From Pseudomonas sp. FP1742 (lineage in GTDB: Bacteria; Pseudomonadota; Gammaproteobacteria; Pseudomonadales; Pseudomonadaceae), in contig NZ_CP117460.1 of assembly GCF_030687145.1 (NCBI RefSeq), positions 248,001 to 312,000 of the forward strand: a stretch of DNA of 64,000 nucleotides, in the 5' to 3' direction. The notes under the pieces were generated by a model. That model was given only the letters and a program-made list of their open reading frames with translations, had not been told where the DNA came from and made no database searches. Below are positions 50,862-62,994 of this stretch, piece by piece (positions within the stretch are counted from its first letter, which is position 1; every line of letters begins with the position of its first letter). Both the position numbers and the translations under genes were made by a program.

Positions 50862-52445
50862 TTAGTTGCTGATCGCCAGAATGCTCGCCTGATACGCCCC
50901 GACAAACACATCGAAATCGCCGACTTCGTTCTGTTCCAGCTCCGCTTGCTGAGCCAGCGACGAACGCGCCAACGCTTCAAATTTAGCCTGTTCTTCGCGG
51001 GGAAGCGGCTCGCTGCGGAAAAACTCCGCATGCACCTGGCTCTGGCGCAAGGAGAACCGGGCGAAGCTTTCCTTGTGCTCGGCCATCGCAGCCAGCACCT
51101 GGGCCGATGGCGTCAGGGACGAGTCCTGGACCTTGGCCAGTTGAGCATCCAGCGCCTTGCTGTGGGCATCGCCGCCATGGCTCTGATCCAGCAATGCTGC
51201 TATTGGCGCAATTTTTTCCAGCAATTCGCCGGCCCATGCCTTCATGTCCACCGCTTGCCCGTCGCGTTGCAGTTGCAGGCCCGGACGACGACCTTCCTTG
51301 ACCACGCTGAGGAAGTTCGAGGTCGCGTTACCGCAGCTGGTACTGGTGAGCAGCGGGCTGTCGTTCAGCGCACAGTACAGCAGGAATGCGTCGAGGAACC
51401 GCGACTCGGTGAGGTCGATACCCATCGGCAGGAACGGGTTGATGTCCAGGCAGCGGACTTCAACGTACTGGATGCCACGGGCTACCAGTGCCTGAATCGG
51501 CCGTTCGCCCGTGTAAGTCACACGCTTGGGGCGGATGTTGGAGTAGTACTCGTTTTCGATCTGCAGGATGTTGGTGTTGAGCTGAACCCACTCACCGTCC
51601 TTGTGCGTACCCACCTCGACGTACGGTGGATACGGCGTAGCCACCGCTTTGCGCAGGCTGTCGGTGTAGCTGGTGAGGTCGTTGTAGCACGGTGTCAGGC
51701 CGGCCTGGGCGTTGCTCTGGTAACCCAGATCGCTCATGCGCAGGCTGGTGGCGTACGGCAGGTACAAGGTGTCCGGATCCAGTTGCTCCAGCTGATGCGA
51801 GCGACCGCGCAGGAAACCGGCGTCCAGCGCCGGCGAGGCGCCGAACAGGTACATCAGCAGCCAGCTGTAGCGGCGGAAGTTGCGGATCAGCGCGATGTAG
51901 GCCGACGACTGATAATCGCGGTCGGTGCCGACAAAACCTTCGGCCTCTTTAAGCAGCGGCCAGAGCTTTTCCGGCAGGGAAAAGTTGTAGTGGATCCCGG
52001 CGATGCACTGCATGGTCTTGCCGTAACGCAGGGCCAGGCCCTTGCGATAGACGTACTTGAGCTGACCGATGTTGGAGGTGCCGTAATAGGCGATCGGGAT
52101 GTCTTCCTCGGCCGGCAACGGGCACGGCATCGATGGACTCCACAGGTACTCGTCGCCGAGCTTGCTGTAGGCAAACCGGTGAATCCTGTCCAGGCTCGCC
52201 AGGGTGTCCGCCGGGTCTGGCAGGGCTGGCGTAATGAACTCCAGCAGCGACTCGGAGTAGTCAGTGGTGATTTGTTCGTTGGTCAGCGCGGAACCCAGTG
52301 CTTCGGGGTGCGGCGTTTGCGCCAGGCGCCCTTCGCCCGTCACACGCAGGCATTCACGTTCGATGCCGTGAAGGCACTGTTCGAGCAGAGAGAGGTTAGC
52401 GCGCTCGCCGAGCAGAGCCAGGCGGCGGTTGAGAAGTTCGCTCAA
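50862..52445 (-). CDS. gshA: Glutamate-cysteine ligase
   Basis: A 527-residue enzyme for the first step of glutathione synthesis, joining glutamate and cysteine with ATP. I take TTG ending at 52445 as start: it gives the usual [20 protein letters not shown], and AAGGA lies seven bases ahead; a GTG fifteen bases earlier would cover that site. [33 protein letters not shown] and [14 protein letters not shown] are family motifs. It sits apart from gshB, as in other pseudomonads. Uses cysteine produced by the surrounding sulfur pathways. Confidence 0.93.
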   Translation of the reverse strand: MSELLNRRLALLGERANLSLLEQCLHGIERECLRVTGEGRLAQTPHPEALGSALTNEQITTDYSESLLEFITPALPDPADTLASLDRIHRFAYSKLGDEYLWSPSMPCPLPAEEDIPIAYYGTSNIGQLKYVYRKGLALRYGKTMQCIAGIHYNFSLPEKLWPLLKEAEGFVGTDRDYQSSAYIALIRNFRRYSWLLMYLFGASPALDAGFLRGRSHQLEQLDPDTLYLPYATSLRMSDLGYQSNAQAGLTPCYNDLTSYTDSLRKAVATPYPPYVEVGTHKDGEWVQLNTNILQIENEYYSNIRPKRVTYTGERPIQALVARGIQYVEVRCLDINPFLPMGIDLTESRFLDAFLLYCALNDSPLLTSTSCGNATSNFLSVVKEGRRPGLQLQRDGQAVDMKAWAGELLEKIAPIAALLDQSHGGDAHSKALDAQLAKVQDSSLTPSAQVLAAMAEHKESFARFSLRQSQVHAEFFRSEPLPREEQAKFEALARSSLAQQAELEQNEVGDFDVFVGAYQASILAISN

Positions 52446-52591
52446 GTTGGATTCCTTCACGCGTCAGTCGCCCCAATATGGGGGTGGGCAAGACGGTCTA
52501 CAAGGGTGAAGTTGAAACTGGCGTTTTCGCCTGGTTTTCGGGCCGCACAGGACTGCTGCCAGCCAGCCAAGGATTGATCGCCACAATCCCC

Positions 52592-52681
52592 TGTGGGAGC
52601 GGGCTTGCTCGCGAAGAGGGCGTGTCAGTCAACATTGAAGTCGCCTGACACACCGCGTTCGCGAGCAAGCCCGCTCCCACA
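52592..52681. repeat. REP doublet upstream of gshA
   Basis: TGTGGGAGCGGGCTTGCTCG faces CGAGCAAGCCCGCTCCCACA across about 40 bases. It separates gshA from the thioesterase gene. Confidence 0.85.
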
Positions 52682-52738
52682 GAAAATTCCGACGCTGCAA
52701 TCACAGCGCCGAAATTAACCTAAATCGATGATAGGGAG

Positions 52739-53122
52739 CTATAGGACAGCGAACGTGCCTTGTGCTTTTGCGACCAGTTTGTCGCCTTGCATCACATCGG
52801 CTTCAACGACCAGTGTGCGGCGGCCCGGGTGGATCACCCTGGCCGTGCACATCACTTCACCGTCGGCGACGGCGCGGATGTAGTTGATCTTGCACTCGAT
52901 GGTCGCGCTCTGCTGGTCAAAGCCGTGGGTGCTGGAGCAGGCCAGCCCCATGGCAATGTCCACCAGGCTGAACAACGCCCCGCCGTGCAGCTTGCCGCCG
53001 CGATTGCGCAGCTGAGGCTCCAGAGCCAGGGCGACTTGCGCCACCCCGGCTTCCAGACTGTGCAAGCGACACCCCAGCAGCTTGAAAAATGCGCTTTCGG
53101 TCAAGCCGGCCGGGATCTCCAT
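52739..53122 (-). CDS. PaaI-family hotdog thioesterase
   Basis: A 127-residue hotdog-fold protein. The ATG ending at 53122 overlaps the tex stop (TGATG) and is preferred to a TTG directly before it. GGKLHGGALFSLVDIAMGLA is the family signature, with the hotdog helix and catalytic Asp in LVDIAMG. It probably hydrolyses acyl- or phenylacetyl-type CoA esters. Translationally coupled to tex. Natural substrate not deducible. Confidence 0.88.
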   Translation of the reverse strand: MEIPAGLTESAFFKLLGCRLHSLEAGVAQVALALEPQLRNRGGKLHGGALFSLVDIAMGLACSSTHGFDQQSATIECKINYIRAVADGEVMCTARVIHPGRRTLVVEADVMQGDKLVAKAQGTFAVL

Positions 53123-55446
53123 CAACGTTTCTTCAACTGCTTGGCGTTGGCGAACAGCGACGCCATGGCGTTGTTGGTCGGGGCCGCTGCCGGGGTTTCC
53201 TTGCGCGGCGCGGTGTTCTGGGATTGGCGCGGAGCCGACCCCGGACGTGCACCGCGAGCACCGTCGATCTTCTCGCCCGGGGTGTCGCTCATGCGCATCG
53301 ACAGGCCAACGCGTTTGCGCGGGATGTCGACTTCCATGACCTTCACCTTGACCACATCACCGGCCTTCACCGCTTCGCGCGGATCCTTGATGAACTTCTC
53401 CGACAGCGCGGAGATGTGTACCAAACCGTCCTGATGCACGCCGATGTCGACGAAGGCGCCGAAGTTGGTCACGTTGGTGACCACGCCTTCGAGGATCATG
53501 CCCAGTTGCAGGTCCTTGAGGTCTTCGACGCCGTCCTGGAACTCGGCGGTCTTGAACTCGGGACGTGGGTCGCGGCCGGGCTTTTCCAGCTCTTGCAGAA
53601 TGTCGGTGACCGTCGGCAGGCCGAACGTTTCGTCGGTGTACTTCTTCGGATCCAGGCGCTTGAGGAACGCGGCGTCGCCGATCAGCGAGCGAATGTCGCG
53701 GTCGGTTTCAGCGGCAATGCGCTGCACCAGCGGGTAGGCTTCCGGGTGAACCGCCGACGAATCCAGCGGGTTGTCGCCGTTCATCACACGCAGGAAGCCG
53801 GCGGCCTGTTCGAAGGTTTTTTCACCCAGGCGGGCGACTTTCTTCAATGCCGCACGGGTTTTGAACGCGCCGTGTTCGTCACGGTGAGCAACGATGTTCT
53901 GCGCCAGGGTCGCGTTGAGGCCGGAGATGCGCGCCAGCAGCGCCACGGACGCGGTATTGACGTCGACGCCCACGGCGTTCACGCAGTCTTCGACCACTGC
54001 GTCCAGGCCGCGCGCCAGTTTCAGCTGCGACACGTCGTGCTGGTATTGGCCGACGCCGATGGATTTCGGGTCGATCTTCACCAGTTCGGCCAGCGGATCC
54101 TGCAAGCGACGGGCGATGGACACCGCGCCACGGATCGACACGTCCAGGTCCGGGAATTCCTTGGAAGCCAGTTCCGAGGCCGAGTAAACCGATGCACCGG
54201 CCTCGGAGACCATGACTTTGGTCATCTTCATGGCTGGGTATTTTTTGATCAGTTCAGCAGCCAGTTTGTCGGTTTCGCGGCTGGCGGTGCCGTTACCGAT
54301 GGCGATCAGGTCCACCGAATGCTTGGCGCACAGGGCGGCGAGCACGGCGAGGGTCTGGTCCCACTTGTTGTGCGGCACGTGCGGGTAGACCGTGGCGTGG
54401 TCCAGCAACTTGCCGGTGGCGTCGACCACGGCCACCTTGCAGCCGGTGCGCAGGCCCGGGTCGAGGCCCAGGGTGGCACGCGGGCCGGCCGGCGCGGCCA
54501 GCAGCAAGTCGTGCAGGTTGTGGGCGAATACGTTGATCGCTTCGGTTTCCGCGCCATCGCGCAGCTCGCCCAGCAGGTCGGTTTCCAGGTGGGTGTAGAG
54601 CTTGACCTTCCAGGTCCAGCGCACCACTTCGCCCAGCCATTTGTCGGCGGCGCGGTTCTGGTTCTGGATGCCGAATTGCTGGCCGATCATGCCTTCGCAC
54701 GGGTGCATGGTGCCCGGCAGCTCGTCGCCGACTTTCAGCGCGGAGCTGAGAATGCCTTCGTTGCGGCCACGGAAAATCGCCAGCGCGCGGTGGGACGGCA
54801 TGCTTTTAAGCGGTTCATCGTGTTCGAAGTAGTCGCGGAACTTGGCGCCTTCCTCTTCCTTGCCGGCGATCACGCGGGCACTGAGGGTGGCTTCCTGCTT
54901 GAGGTAATTGCGCAGCTTGTCCAGCAGGCCCGCGTCTTCGGCGAAGCGCTCCATGAGGATGTACTTGGCGCCTTCCAGGGCGGCCTTCACATCGGCCACG
55001 CCTTTTTCGGCGTCGATGAAGCGCGCGGCTTCGGTTTCCGGGTTCAGGGTCGGATCGTTGAACAGGCCGTCGGCCAGCTCGCCGAGGCCGGCTTCCAGGG
55101 CGATCTGGCCCTTGGTGCGGCGCTTCTGCTTGTACGGCAGGTACAAATCTTCGAGGCGGGTCTTGGTGTCGGCGAGCTTGATGTCGCGCTCAAGTTGCGG
55201 GGTCAGCTTGCCTTGCTCCTCGATGCTGGCGAGGATGCTGATACGCCGTTCGTCGAGTTCTCGCAGGTAGCGCAGTCGCTCTTCCAGATGACGCAATTGC
55301 GTGTCATCGAGGCTGCCGGTCACTTCTTTCCGGTAGCGGGCGATGAAGGGCACCGTGGAGCCTTCATCGAGTAGCGCGACGGCCGCTTCGACCTGTTGTG
55401 GGCGTACACCGAGTTCCTCGGCGATGCGGCTGTTGATGCTGTCCAT
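53122..55446 (-). CDS. tex: Tex-family RNA-binding transcription accessory protein
   Basis: A 774-residue protein. The ATG ending at 55446 gives [20 protein letters not shown]; longer readings lack the family start. Order of domains: N-terminal helical HTH part, YqgF-like nuclease fold ([17 protein letters not shown] near residue 330), two helix-hairpin-helix units ([20 protein letters not shown]), and a C-terminal S1 RNA-binding domain ([20 protein letters not shown] near 650). A low-complexity Pro/Ala/Arg tail follows. Related to Spt6; binds nucleic acid and influences transcription and toxin or stress gene expression. Confidence 0.95.
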   Translation of the reverse strand: MDSINSRIAEELGVRPQQVEAAVALLDEGSTVPFIARYRKEVTGSLDDTQLRHLEERLRYLRELDERRISILASIEEQGKLTPQLERDIKLADTKTRLEDLYLPYKQKRRTKGQIALEAGLGELADGLFNDPTLNPETEAARFIDAEKGVADVKAALEGAKYILMERFAEDAGLLDKLRNYLKQEATLSARVIAGKEEEGAKFRDYFEHDEPLKSMPSHRALAIFRGRNEGILSSALKVGDELPGTMHPCEGMIGQQFGIQNQNRAADKWLGEVVRWTWKVKLYTHLETDLLGELRDGAETEAINVFAHNLHDLLLAAPAGPRATLGLDPGLRTGCKVAVVDATGKLLDHATVYPHVPHNKWDQTLAVLAALCAKHSVDLIAIGNGTASRETDKLAAELIKKYPAMKMTKVMVSEAGASVYSASELASKEFPDLDVSIRGAVSIARRLQDPLAELVKIDPKSIGVGQYQHDVSQLKLARGLDAVVEDCVNAVGVDVNTASVALLARISGLNATLAQNIVAHRDEHGAFKTRAALKKVARLGEKTFEQAAGFLRVMNGDNPLDSSAVHPEAYPLVQRIAAETDRDIRSLIGDAAFLKRLDPKKYTDETFGLPTVTDILQELEKPGRDPRPEFKTAEFQDGVEDLKDLQLGMILEGVVTNVTNFGAFVDIGVHQDGLVHISALSEKFIKDPREAVKAGDVVKVKVMEVDIPRKRVGLSMRMSDTPGEKIDGARGARPGSAPRQSQNTAPRKETPAAAPTNNAMASLFANAKQLKKR

Positions 55447-55807
55447 AAAACCACCTGACAAATTGTGAAAGCAGGCTCGCAGGCGCATAGATAAAGGCTC
55501 GGCGAGTCTGGTTGAGCGGCCTGGCATGCGCCGCTACCTGGATCAACAGGCTTGCCGTTGACCCGTGAAATCGAACAATTACTGCCTGTGCCGTGAAAAT
55601 AAAAAGCGGCTACCTGCGGTAACGATCAGACGTTGCCTGACACAAAAGGCCGCGCATTATAACCAGCGTTCGGCCATTCGGGGGCATCGCAGGCTGTGGG
55701 CATAAAGTCCGGTTTTCTGGCGGGGCAGGAAAAATCTGCTAACAATGCACACGGTGCGTATAACGGCAGCTACGCCATAATGCGCGCCGAGATCAAAGGA
55801 GCATCCA
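55447..55807. other. Intergenic region between tex and ompR
   Basis: Two divergent promoters are expected here. The DNA near 55560-55640 is AT-richer, AAAAAGCGGC..., and GGCCGCGCATTATAACC at 55652 looks like a possible -10 region. No gene or strong hairpin seen. Confidence 0.5.
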
Positions 55808-56548
55808 ATGAGCAGCACTGCACAAACTGCTGAAGGCGAAAAAATTCTTATCGTTGACGACGATCCGGGGCTGAGCAGCCTGCTGGAACGCTTTTTCGTC
55901 AGCAAGGGCTATCGGGCCCGCGCCGTCCCGAACACCGAGCAGATGGATCGCCTGCTGGCGCGCGAAGTGTTCAACCTGGTCGTTCTCGACCTGATGCTGC
56001 CCGGCGAAGACGGCTTGACCGCCTGCCGCCGCCTGCGCACGGCGAACAATCAAATTCCGATCATCATGCTCACCGCCAAGGGTGACGAGCTGAGCCGCAT
56101 TAAAGGCCTGGAGCTGGGCGCCGACGATTACCTGGCCAAGCCGTTCAACCCGGACGAGCTGATGGCCCGGGTCAAAGCGGTGTTGCGGCGTCAGGCGGCA
56201 CCGGTGCCGGGTGCACCGGGCAGCGAAGACGAAAGCGTGACCTTCGGTGACTACGAGCTGTCCCTGGCCACCCGCGAACTAAAACGCGGCGACGAAGTGC
56301 ACATGCTCACCACCGGCGAGTTCGCGGTGCTCAAGGCCCTGGTCATGAATGCGCGTCAGCCACTGACCCGCGACAAGCTGATGAACCTGGCCCGTGGCCG
56401 CGAGTGGGATGCCCTGGAGCGTTCAATCGACGTGCAGATCTCCCGTCTGCGCCGGATGATCGAGCCGGATCCATCCAAACCGCGCTACATCCAGACCGTC
56501 TGGGGCGTGGGCTACGTATTCGTTCCGGACGGCACCGCCACGAAGTGA
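55808..56548 (+). CDS. ompR: Response regulator OmpR
   Basis: A 246-residue OmpR-type regulator. Receiver: acidic ILIVDDDPG, phosphoacceptor D61 (LVVLDLMLPGEDG), KPF lysine in YLAKPFNPDEL. The C-terminal winged helix carries LTTGEFAVLKALVMNARQPL and ISRLRRMIEPDPSKPRYIQT, close to enteric OmpR. AAAGGAG precedes the ATG. Regulates genes in response to osmotic or acid signals via EnvZ encoded 115 bases downstream. Confidence 0.94.
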   Translation: MSSTAQTAEGEKILIVDDDPGLSSLLERFFVSKGYRARAVPNTEQMDRLLAREVFNLVVLDLMLPGEDGLTACRRLRTANNQIPIIMLTAKGDELSRIKGLELGADDYLAKPFNPDELMARVKAVLRRQAAPVPGAPGSEDESVTFGDYELSLATRELKRGDEVHMLTTGEFAVLKALVMNARQPLTRDKLMNLARGREWDALERSIDVQISRLRRMIEPDPSKPRYIQTVWGVGYVFVPDGTATK

Positions 56549-56557
56549 TCGGTGATT

Positions 56558-56646
56558 TGTAGGAGCGGGTCCTGCGGGTAACGAGTCAGAAGACCTTGCC
56601 CGCAGACTCGCGATCCGCAATATGCGAGCATCGCTCGCTCCTGCAA
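56558..56646. repeat. Inverted repeat between ompR and envZ
   Basis: TTGTAGGAGCG on the left, CGCTCCTGCAA on the right, with inner CCTGCGGGTAACGAG/CTTGCCCGCAGACTCG also partly complementary. In enterics ompR and envZ overlap; here a stable hairpin lies between them. Confidence 0.7.
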
Positions 56647-56663
56647 GTGTGTAGCGGTTATCC

Positions 56664-57977
56664 ATGAAAACCCCCGTTTGGTTCCCCCAGAGTTTCTTCT
56701 CCCGCACCCTGTGGCTGGTGCTGATCGTCGTCCTGTTTTCCAAGGCGCTGACCCTGGTTTATCTGTTGATGAACGAAGACGTGCTGGTGGACCGCCAATA
56801 CAGCCACGGCGTCGCCCTGACGCTGCGTGCCTACTGGGCCGCCGATGAGACCAACCGTGCCAAGATTGCCGATGCCGCCACCCTGATCCGGGTGGTGGGC
56901 GCCGGTGTGCCGGAAGGCGAACAGCACTGGCCGTACAGCGAGATCTACCAGCGACAGATGCAGGCCGAACTGGGGGCCGACACCGAAGTGCGATTACGCA
57001 TGCACTCGCCGCCGGCGCTGTGGGTTCGGGCGCCAAGCCTGGGCGATGGCTGGCTGAAAGTGCCGCTGTACCCGCATCCGTTGCGCGGTCAGAAGATCTG
57101 GAACGTGCTTGGCTGGTTCCTCGCCATCGGCTTGTTGTCCACTGCCTCGGCGTGGATCTTCGTCAGCCAGCTCAATCAACCGTTGAAACGTCTGGTCTAT
57201 GCCGCGCGGCAACTCGGTCAGGGCCGCAGCGTGCGCCTGCCGATCAGCGATACGCCGAGTGAGATGACCGAGGTGTATCGGGCCTTCAACCAGATGGCCG
57301 AAGACGTCGAACAGGCTGGTCGCGAGCGCGAGCTGATGCTGGCCGGAGTGTCCCACGACCTGCGCACGCCGCTGACCCGTTTGCGCCTGTCACTGGAGCT
57401 GATGGGCGACCACAGCGACCTGACGGACGACATGATCCGCGACATCGAAGACATGGACGCGATTCTCGACCAGTTCCTGGCGTTCATCCGCGACGGACGT
57501 GACGAGTCGGTGGAAGAAGTGGACCTGAGCGATCTGGTTCGCGAAGTCGCCGCGCCGTACAACCAGAACGAAGAGAAAGTGCACTTGCGCCTGGAACCGA
57601 TCCAGCCGTTTCCGCTGCGTCGGGTGTCGATGAAGCGCTTGCTGAACAACCTGATCGGCAATGCCCTGCATCACGCCGGCAGCGGAGTGGAAGTGGCGGC
57701 TTATGTGTCCGGAGATACCAGTGCGCCGTATGTGGTGCTGAGTGTCATGGACCGTGGCGCGGGGATCGATCCGTCGGAACTGGAGGCGATTTTCAACCCG
57801 TTCACCCGTGGCGATCGGGCCCGAGGCGGGAAGGGGACCGGGTTGGGGTTGGCGATCGTGAAGCGGATCGCCTCGATGCATGGCGGGAATGTCGAATTGC
57901 GCAACCGGTCCGGTGGTGGGCTGGAAGCGCGGGTGCGGTTGCCGCTGGGGTTGATGTTGCCAAGGGACGCAGTTTAA
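56664..57977 (+). CDS. envZ: Sensor histidine kinase EnvZ
   Basis: A 437-residue sensor kinase. Two hydrophobic helices (LWLVLIVVLFSKALTLVYL near 13 and WFLAIGLLSTASAWIF near 152) frame a periplasmic domain of about 115 residues. HAMP follows, then the H-box GVSHDLRTPLTRLRLSLEL with H231, N-box NLIGNALHHAG, G1 DRGAGID and G2 GGKGTGLGLAIV. Phosphorylates OmpR. A weak ribosome site precedes the ATG. Confidence 0.93.
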   Translation: MKTPVWFPQSFFSRTLWLVLIVVLFSKALTLVYLLMNEDVLVDRQYSHGVALTLRAYWAADETNRAKIADAATLIRVVGAGVPEGEQHWPYSEIYQRQMQAELGADTEVRLRMHSPPALWVRAPSLGDGWLKVPLYPHPLRGQKIWNVLGWFLAIGLLSTASAWIFVSQLNQPLKRLVYAARQLGQGRSVRLPISDTPSEMTEVYRAFNQMAEDVEQAGRERELMLAGVSHDLRTPLTRLRLSLELMGDHSDLTDDMIRDIEDMDAILDQFLAFIRDGRDESVEEVDLSDLVREVAAPYNQNEEKVHLRLEPIQPFPLRRVSMKRLLNNLIGNALHHAGSGVEVAAYVSGDTSAPYVVLSVMDRGAGIDPSELEAIFNPFTRGDRARGGKGTGLGLAIVKRIASMHGGNVELRNRSGGGLEARVRLPLGLMLPRDAV

Positions 57978-58007
57978 GCGCCGACATCTTCGGCGTTGCT
58001 GAGTGCC

Positions 58008-58078
58008 CCTTCGCGGGCAAGCCCGCTTCCACTGGGATCACCTGAATCCTGTGGGAGCGGGCTTGCCCGCGAAGGCGG
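58008..58078. repeat. REP doublet after envZ, short spacer
   Basis: TTCGCGGGCAAGCCCGCTTCC faces GTGGGAGCGGGCTTGCCCGCGAA with only about 20 bases between. It lies between the convergent envZ and rimK genes. Confidence 0.85.
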
Positions 58079-58105
58079 CCTTCCAGCCGCCATAAATTTC
58101 AGGGT

Positions 58106-59011
58106 TTAACCCTTGCCTTTGGTCCGAGTCATATTCGGCCCGCCATTTTTCTCCAAGTGCTCAATGATGATCCCGGCCACGTTCTTCCCGGTGGTGGTTT
58201 CGATCCCTTCCAGCCCCGGCGACGAGTTCACTTCCATCACCAGCGGTCCATGATTGGAGCGCAGGATATCCACACCCGCCACCGCCAAGCCCATGACCTT
58301 CGCCGCGCGCAACGCGGTCATGCGCTCTTCCGGGGTAATCTTGATCAGGCTCGCACTGCCACCGCGATGCAGATTGGAGCGAAACTCCCCCGGCTTGGCC
58401 TGGCGCTTCATCGCCGCGATCACCTTGTCGCCCACCACGAAACAACGGATGTCCGCGCCGCCGGCTTCCTTGATGTATTCCTGAACCATGATGTTCTGCT
58501 TCAGGCCCATGAAGGCCTCGATCACTGACTCCGCCGCCGTGGCCGTTTCACACAGCACCACGCCGATGCCCTGGGTGCCTTCCAGCACCTTGATCACCAG
58601 CGGCGCGCCGTTGACCATCTCGATCAAGTCGGGAATGTCATCCGGGGAGTGGGCAAAACCGGTGACCGGCAAACCGATCCCCCGGCGCGACAACAATTGC
58701 AGGGAACGCAGTTTGTCTCGCGAACGGGCGATGGCCACCGATTCATTGAGCGGAAACACCCCCATCATTTCGAATTGGCGCAGCACCGCGCAGCCATAAA
58801 ACGTGACCGATGCGCCGATCCGCGGGATCACTGCATCGAAACCCTCCAGCGGTTTGCCGCGGTAGTGGATTTGCGGCTTGTGACTGGCAATGTTCATGTA
58901 GGCGCGCAGGGTGTCGATCACCACCATTTCATGGCCACGCTCTATACCGGCTTCGACCAGACGACGGGTGGAATACAGACGCGGGTTCCGCGACAGCACA
59001 GCGATCTTCAT
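58106..59011 (-). CDS. rimK: 30S ribosomal protein S6 glutamate ligase RimK
   Basis: A 301-residue ATP-grasp enzyme that adds glutamates to the C-terminus of ribosomal protein S6. Motifs: [58 protein letters not shown] and [14 protein letters not shown]. Its start overlaps rimB by four bases. In P. fluorescens it changes ribosome composition and motility/virulence behaviour and responds to c-di-GMP. Confidence 0.94.
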   Translation of the reverse strand: MKIAVLSRNPRLYSTRRLVEAGIERGHEMVVIDTLRAYMNIASHKPQIHYRGKPLEGFDAVIPRIGASVTFYGCAVLRQFEMMGVFPLNESVAIARSRDKLRSLQLLSRRGIGLPVTGFAHSPDDIPDLIEMVNGAPLVIKVLEGTQGIGVVLCETATAAESVIEAFMGLKQNIMVQEYIKEAGGADIRCFVVGDKVIAAMKRQAKPGEFRSNLHRGGSASLIKITPEERMTALRAAKVMGLAVAGVDILRSNHGPLVMEVNSSPGLEGIETTTGKNVAGIIIEHLEKNGGPNMTRTKGKG

Positions 59012-59487
59012 GCAACACCTGTGGAGAGGGTAGATACCGGGAACACCGGCTTGTCTTGTACATATTTGATGCCCGGATTGACCACCAACTGGCCGTCGAT
59101 CAGGGCTTTGGAACCGAGTAACAGGCGATAACGCATGGACTTGCGGCAGGCGAGGGTGAACTCGACCCGCCAGACCCGATCACCGAGGGCCAGGGTGGTA
59201 CTGACCACATAGCGCATCTGCGCGTGGCCATTGGAGCTTTTAATGGTTTTCATCGTCACCAGCGGTGCTTCGCAGCGCCGGTGCCGCAATTGCACCACCG
59301 TGCCCAGGTGCGCGGTGAAGCGCACCCACTGTTCACCGTCGCGCTCGAACGGCTCGATGTCAGTGGCGTGAAGGCTGGAGGTACTGGCGCCGGTGTCGAT
59401 TTTTGCCCGAAGGCCCGCGACTCCCAAATCCGGGAGCGCCACCCACTCGCGCAGACCGATAACGGTCAAATGATCAAATGTCTTCAA
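59008..59487 (-). CDS. rimB: RimB, retropepsin-like protease
   Basis: A 159-residue protein with an aspartic protease-type DTGA motif (D31) in [14 protein letters not shown] and a second half [20 protein letters not shown]. The annotation ATP-dependent zinc protease is often used, but the motif is retropepsin-like. It overlaps rimK by four bases and in P. fluorescens is reported to trim glutamates from S6. I see no separate rimA ORF with a proper start in 59488-59700, although a rimABK operon has been described in P. fluorescens. Confidence 0.88.
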   Translation of the reverse strand: MKTFDHLTVIGLREWVALPDLGVAGLRAKIDTGASTSSLHATDIEPFERDGEQWVRFTAHLGTVVQLRHRRCEAPLVTMKTIKSSNGHAQMRYVVSTTLALGDRVWRVEFTLACRKSMRYRLLLGSKALIDGQLVVNPGIKYVQDKPVFPVSTLSTGVA

Positions 59488-59700
59488 AAGTGCTCAACCG
59501 GCAAAAAACGCTCAGACCGCGTGCGGCCGAATTCGCGGTATTCACGCAGAATAATGGGTAAAAGGCGACAGTTATCTACTGTCCGGATTTCCGGCCCTCA
59601 AGCAGGGGGGAATGCCTGCATTCTAATCCACGGCGTGATGATTCATGGCACGACAGAAACGGTAGTACAGTTCATCGATATTTCAGAATGAGGTCATCCA

Positions 59701-60108
59701 ATGGCACAAAAAAGCGAAGAGGACGACAAGGTCCGTCTCGATAAATGGTTGTGGGCCGCGCGGTTTTATAAAACACGTGCCTTGGCCAAGGCCGCGATTG
59801 AAAGCGGCAAGGTGCATTGTCGGGGAGAGCGCTGCAAGCCTGGCAAGGAGCCGAGGATCGGCGATGAGTTTCAGATTCGTGCCGGCTTCGAGGAACGCAC
59901 GGTGGTGGTCCAGGCGCTGTCGATCGTGCGCCGTGGCGCTCCAGAGGCCCAGGCCCTGTATGCCGAAACCGAAGCCAGCATCGCCAAGCGCGAAGCGGCT
60001 GCCGCCATGCGCAAGGCTGGGGCGCTGGGCGTAAGCACCGACGGCAAGCCGAGCAAGAAGCAGCGCCGGGATCTGTTCAAGTTCCGCGGTAACAGCAACG
60101 ACGAGTAG
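59701..60108 (+). CDS. hslR: Hsp15, ribosome-associated heat shock protein HslR
   Basis: A 135-residue S4-domain RNA-binding protein. The N-terminal S4 fold (VRLDKWLWAARFYKTRALAK, then IESGKVHCRGERCKPG) is followed by a basic tail with KPSKKQRRDLFKFRGN. Hsp15 binds 50S subunits carrying stalled peptidyl-tRNA during heat stress. An AGGTCATCC sequence precedes the ATG. It is followed by hslO, the usual pair. Confidence 0.93.
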   Translation: MAQKSEEDDKVRLDKWLWAARFYKTRALAKAAIESGKVHCRGERCKPGKEPRIGDEFQIRAGFEERTVVVQALSIVRRGAPEAQALYAETEASIAKREAAAAMRKAGALGVSTDGKPSKKQRRDLFKFRGNSNDE

Positions 60109-60343
60109 TGACGGTCGTCGGGCGCAGACTTGCAATCGCCTGCCCGTGCAGCCATATGGGTTATTCGCCGGCAGCGCATGGCAGGGATAAAAATGCCGTT
60201 CGTCGAAAATCCGGGATTGACCTTGCTTGGAACAACCCCGGATTGTTCATAAAATGCCCTAAGGCTGAACTTGCGCACCCAACGTGCGGCGCGACTTTCA
60301 TTTTTTGTAACCACTTTTGTTACCACCTCAGATACCCAGACCT

Positions 60344-61246
60344 ATGACCGATCTACCGGATAACGACTACACCCAACGCTTCATCTTCGATGACAGCGAC
60401 ACCCGCGGCGAACTGGTTGGGCTGGAGCGTAGCTATGCCGAAGTCCTCGCCAAGCACGCCTATCCGGAACCGGTCGCGCAACTGCTGGGTGAGCTGATGG
60501 CGGCGGCAGCGTTGCTGGTCGGCACCTTGAAGTTCGATGGCTTGCTGATTCTCCAGGCCCGTTCCGAAGGCCCGGTGCCATTGCTGATGATCGAATGCTC
60601 CAGCGAGCGCGAAATTCGTGGTTTGGCCCGTTACCACGCCGAGCAGATCGCCCCTGACGCGACCCTTGCCGACCTGATGCCCGATGGCGTGCTGGCGCTG
60701 ACCGTCGACCCGACCCAGGGCAAGCGTTACCAGGGCATCGTCGACCTCGACGGCGCAACCCTGTCGGAGTGCTTCACCAACTACTTCGTCATGTCTCAAC
60801 AGACCAATACCCGCTTCTGGCTCTACGCCGATGGCCGTCGCGCCCGGGGTCTGTTGTTGCAGCAATTGCCGGCCGACCGTCTGAAAGATGAAGAAGAACG
60901 CGCCGCCAGCTGGCAGCACATCACCGCCCTGGCCAGCACCCTGACCGCTGACGAATTGCTGAGCCTGGACAACGAAACCGTGCTTCATCGCCTTTACCAC
61001 GAAGAGCAAGTGCGCCTGTTCGATGTGCAGAAACTACGTTTCCGTTGCAGCTGCTCGCGCGAACGTTCTGCCAATGCGCTGGTCAGTTTGGGTCTGGATG
61101 ATGCCCAGGCACTTGTCATCGAACACGGTGGGGCCATCGAAATCGATTGCCAGTTTTGCAACGAGCGCTACCTGTTCGACGCGGCCGATATCACCCAATT
61201 GTTTGCTGGTGCAGGGGTTGATACGCCGTCAGATACCCGTCACTAA
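60344..61246 (+). CDS. hslO: Hsp33 redox-regulated chaperone HslO
   Basis: A 300-residue chaperone. The ATG at 60344 gives [20 protein letters not shown]; a TTG 27 bases earlier is less likely. C235, C237, C269 and C272 (CSC and CQFC) are the zinc-binding switch; enteric Hsp33 has C232, C234, C265, C268. Oxidation by hypochlorite or peroxide with heat releases the zinc and turns on holdase activity. Confidence 0.94.
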   Translation: MTDLPDNDYTQRFIFDDSDTRGELVGLERSYAEVLAKHAYPEPVAQLLGELMAAAALLVGTLKFDGLLILQARSEGPVPLLMIECSSEREIRGLARYHAEQIAPDATLADLMPDGVLALTVDPTQGKRYQGIVDLDGATLSECFTNYFVMSQQTNTRFWLYADGRRARGLLLQQLPADRLKDEEERAASWQHITALASTLTADELLSLDNETVLHRLYHEEQVRLFDVQKLRFRCSCSRERSANALVSLGLDDAQALVIEHGGAIEIDCQFCNERYLFDAADITQLFAGAGVDTPSDTRH

Positions 61247-61358
61247 AACGCTTCAGCACAGGTAAATTCACTGCTTAACGCCGGAATAACGCCGTTCTGA
61301 CGGGAGGGCCCTACACTTTTTGGGCTTTTCTGGCATAATCCGGCCCACTTTTTTCGCG

Positions 61359-62967
<1,609 letters not shown>

Positions 62968-62994
62968 GAATCGGGAGTGGTTTGAGGTAAGAGA

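Noticed and set aside
53089..55374. 761-residue plus-strand ORF antisense to tex
   Set aside because: It is the shadow of tex, rich in Val, Gly, Gln and Phe, with no motifs. Tex has complete YqgF, HhH and S1 domains.
2470..58078. REP arrays as a CRISPR-like array
   Set aside because: They are isolated inverted pairs with unrelated spacing, not direct repeats with regular spacers, and no cas genes are present.
59488..59600. Minus-strand frame CRLLPIILREYREFG... as a rimA candidate
   Set aside because: Bounded by a TGA just upstream and has no ATG, GTG or TTG at a sensible place, so it cannot be supported as a gene.
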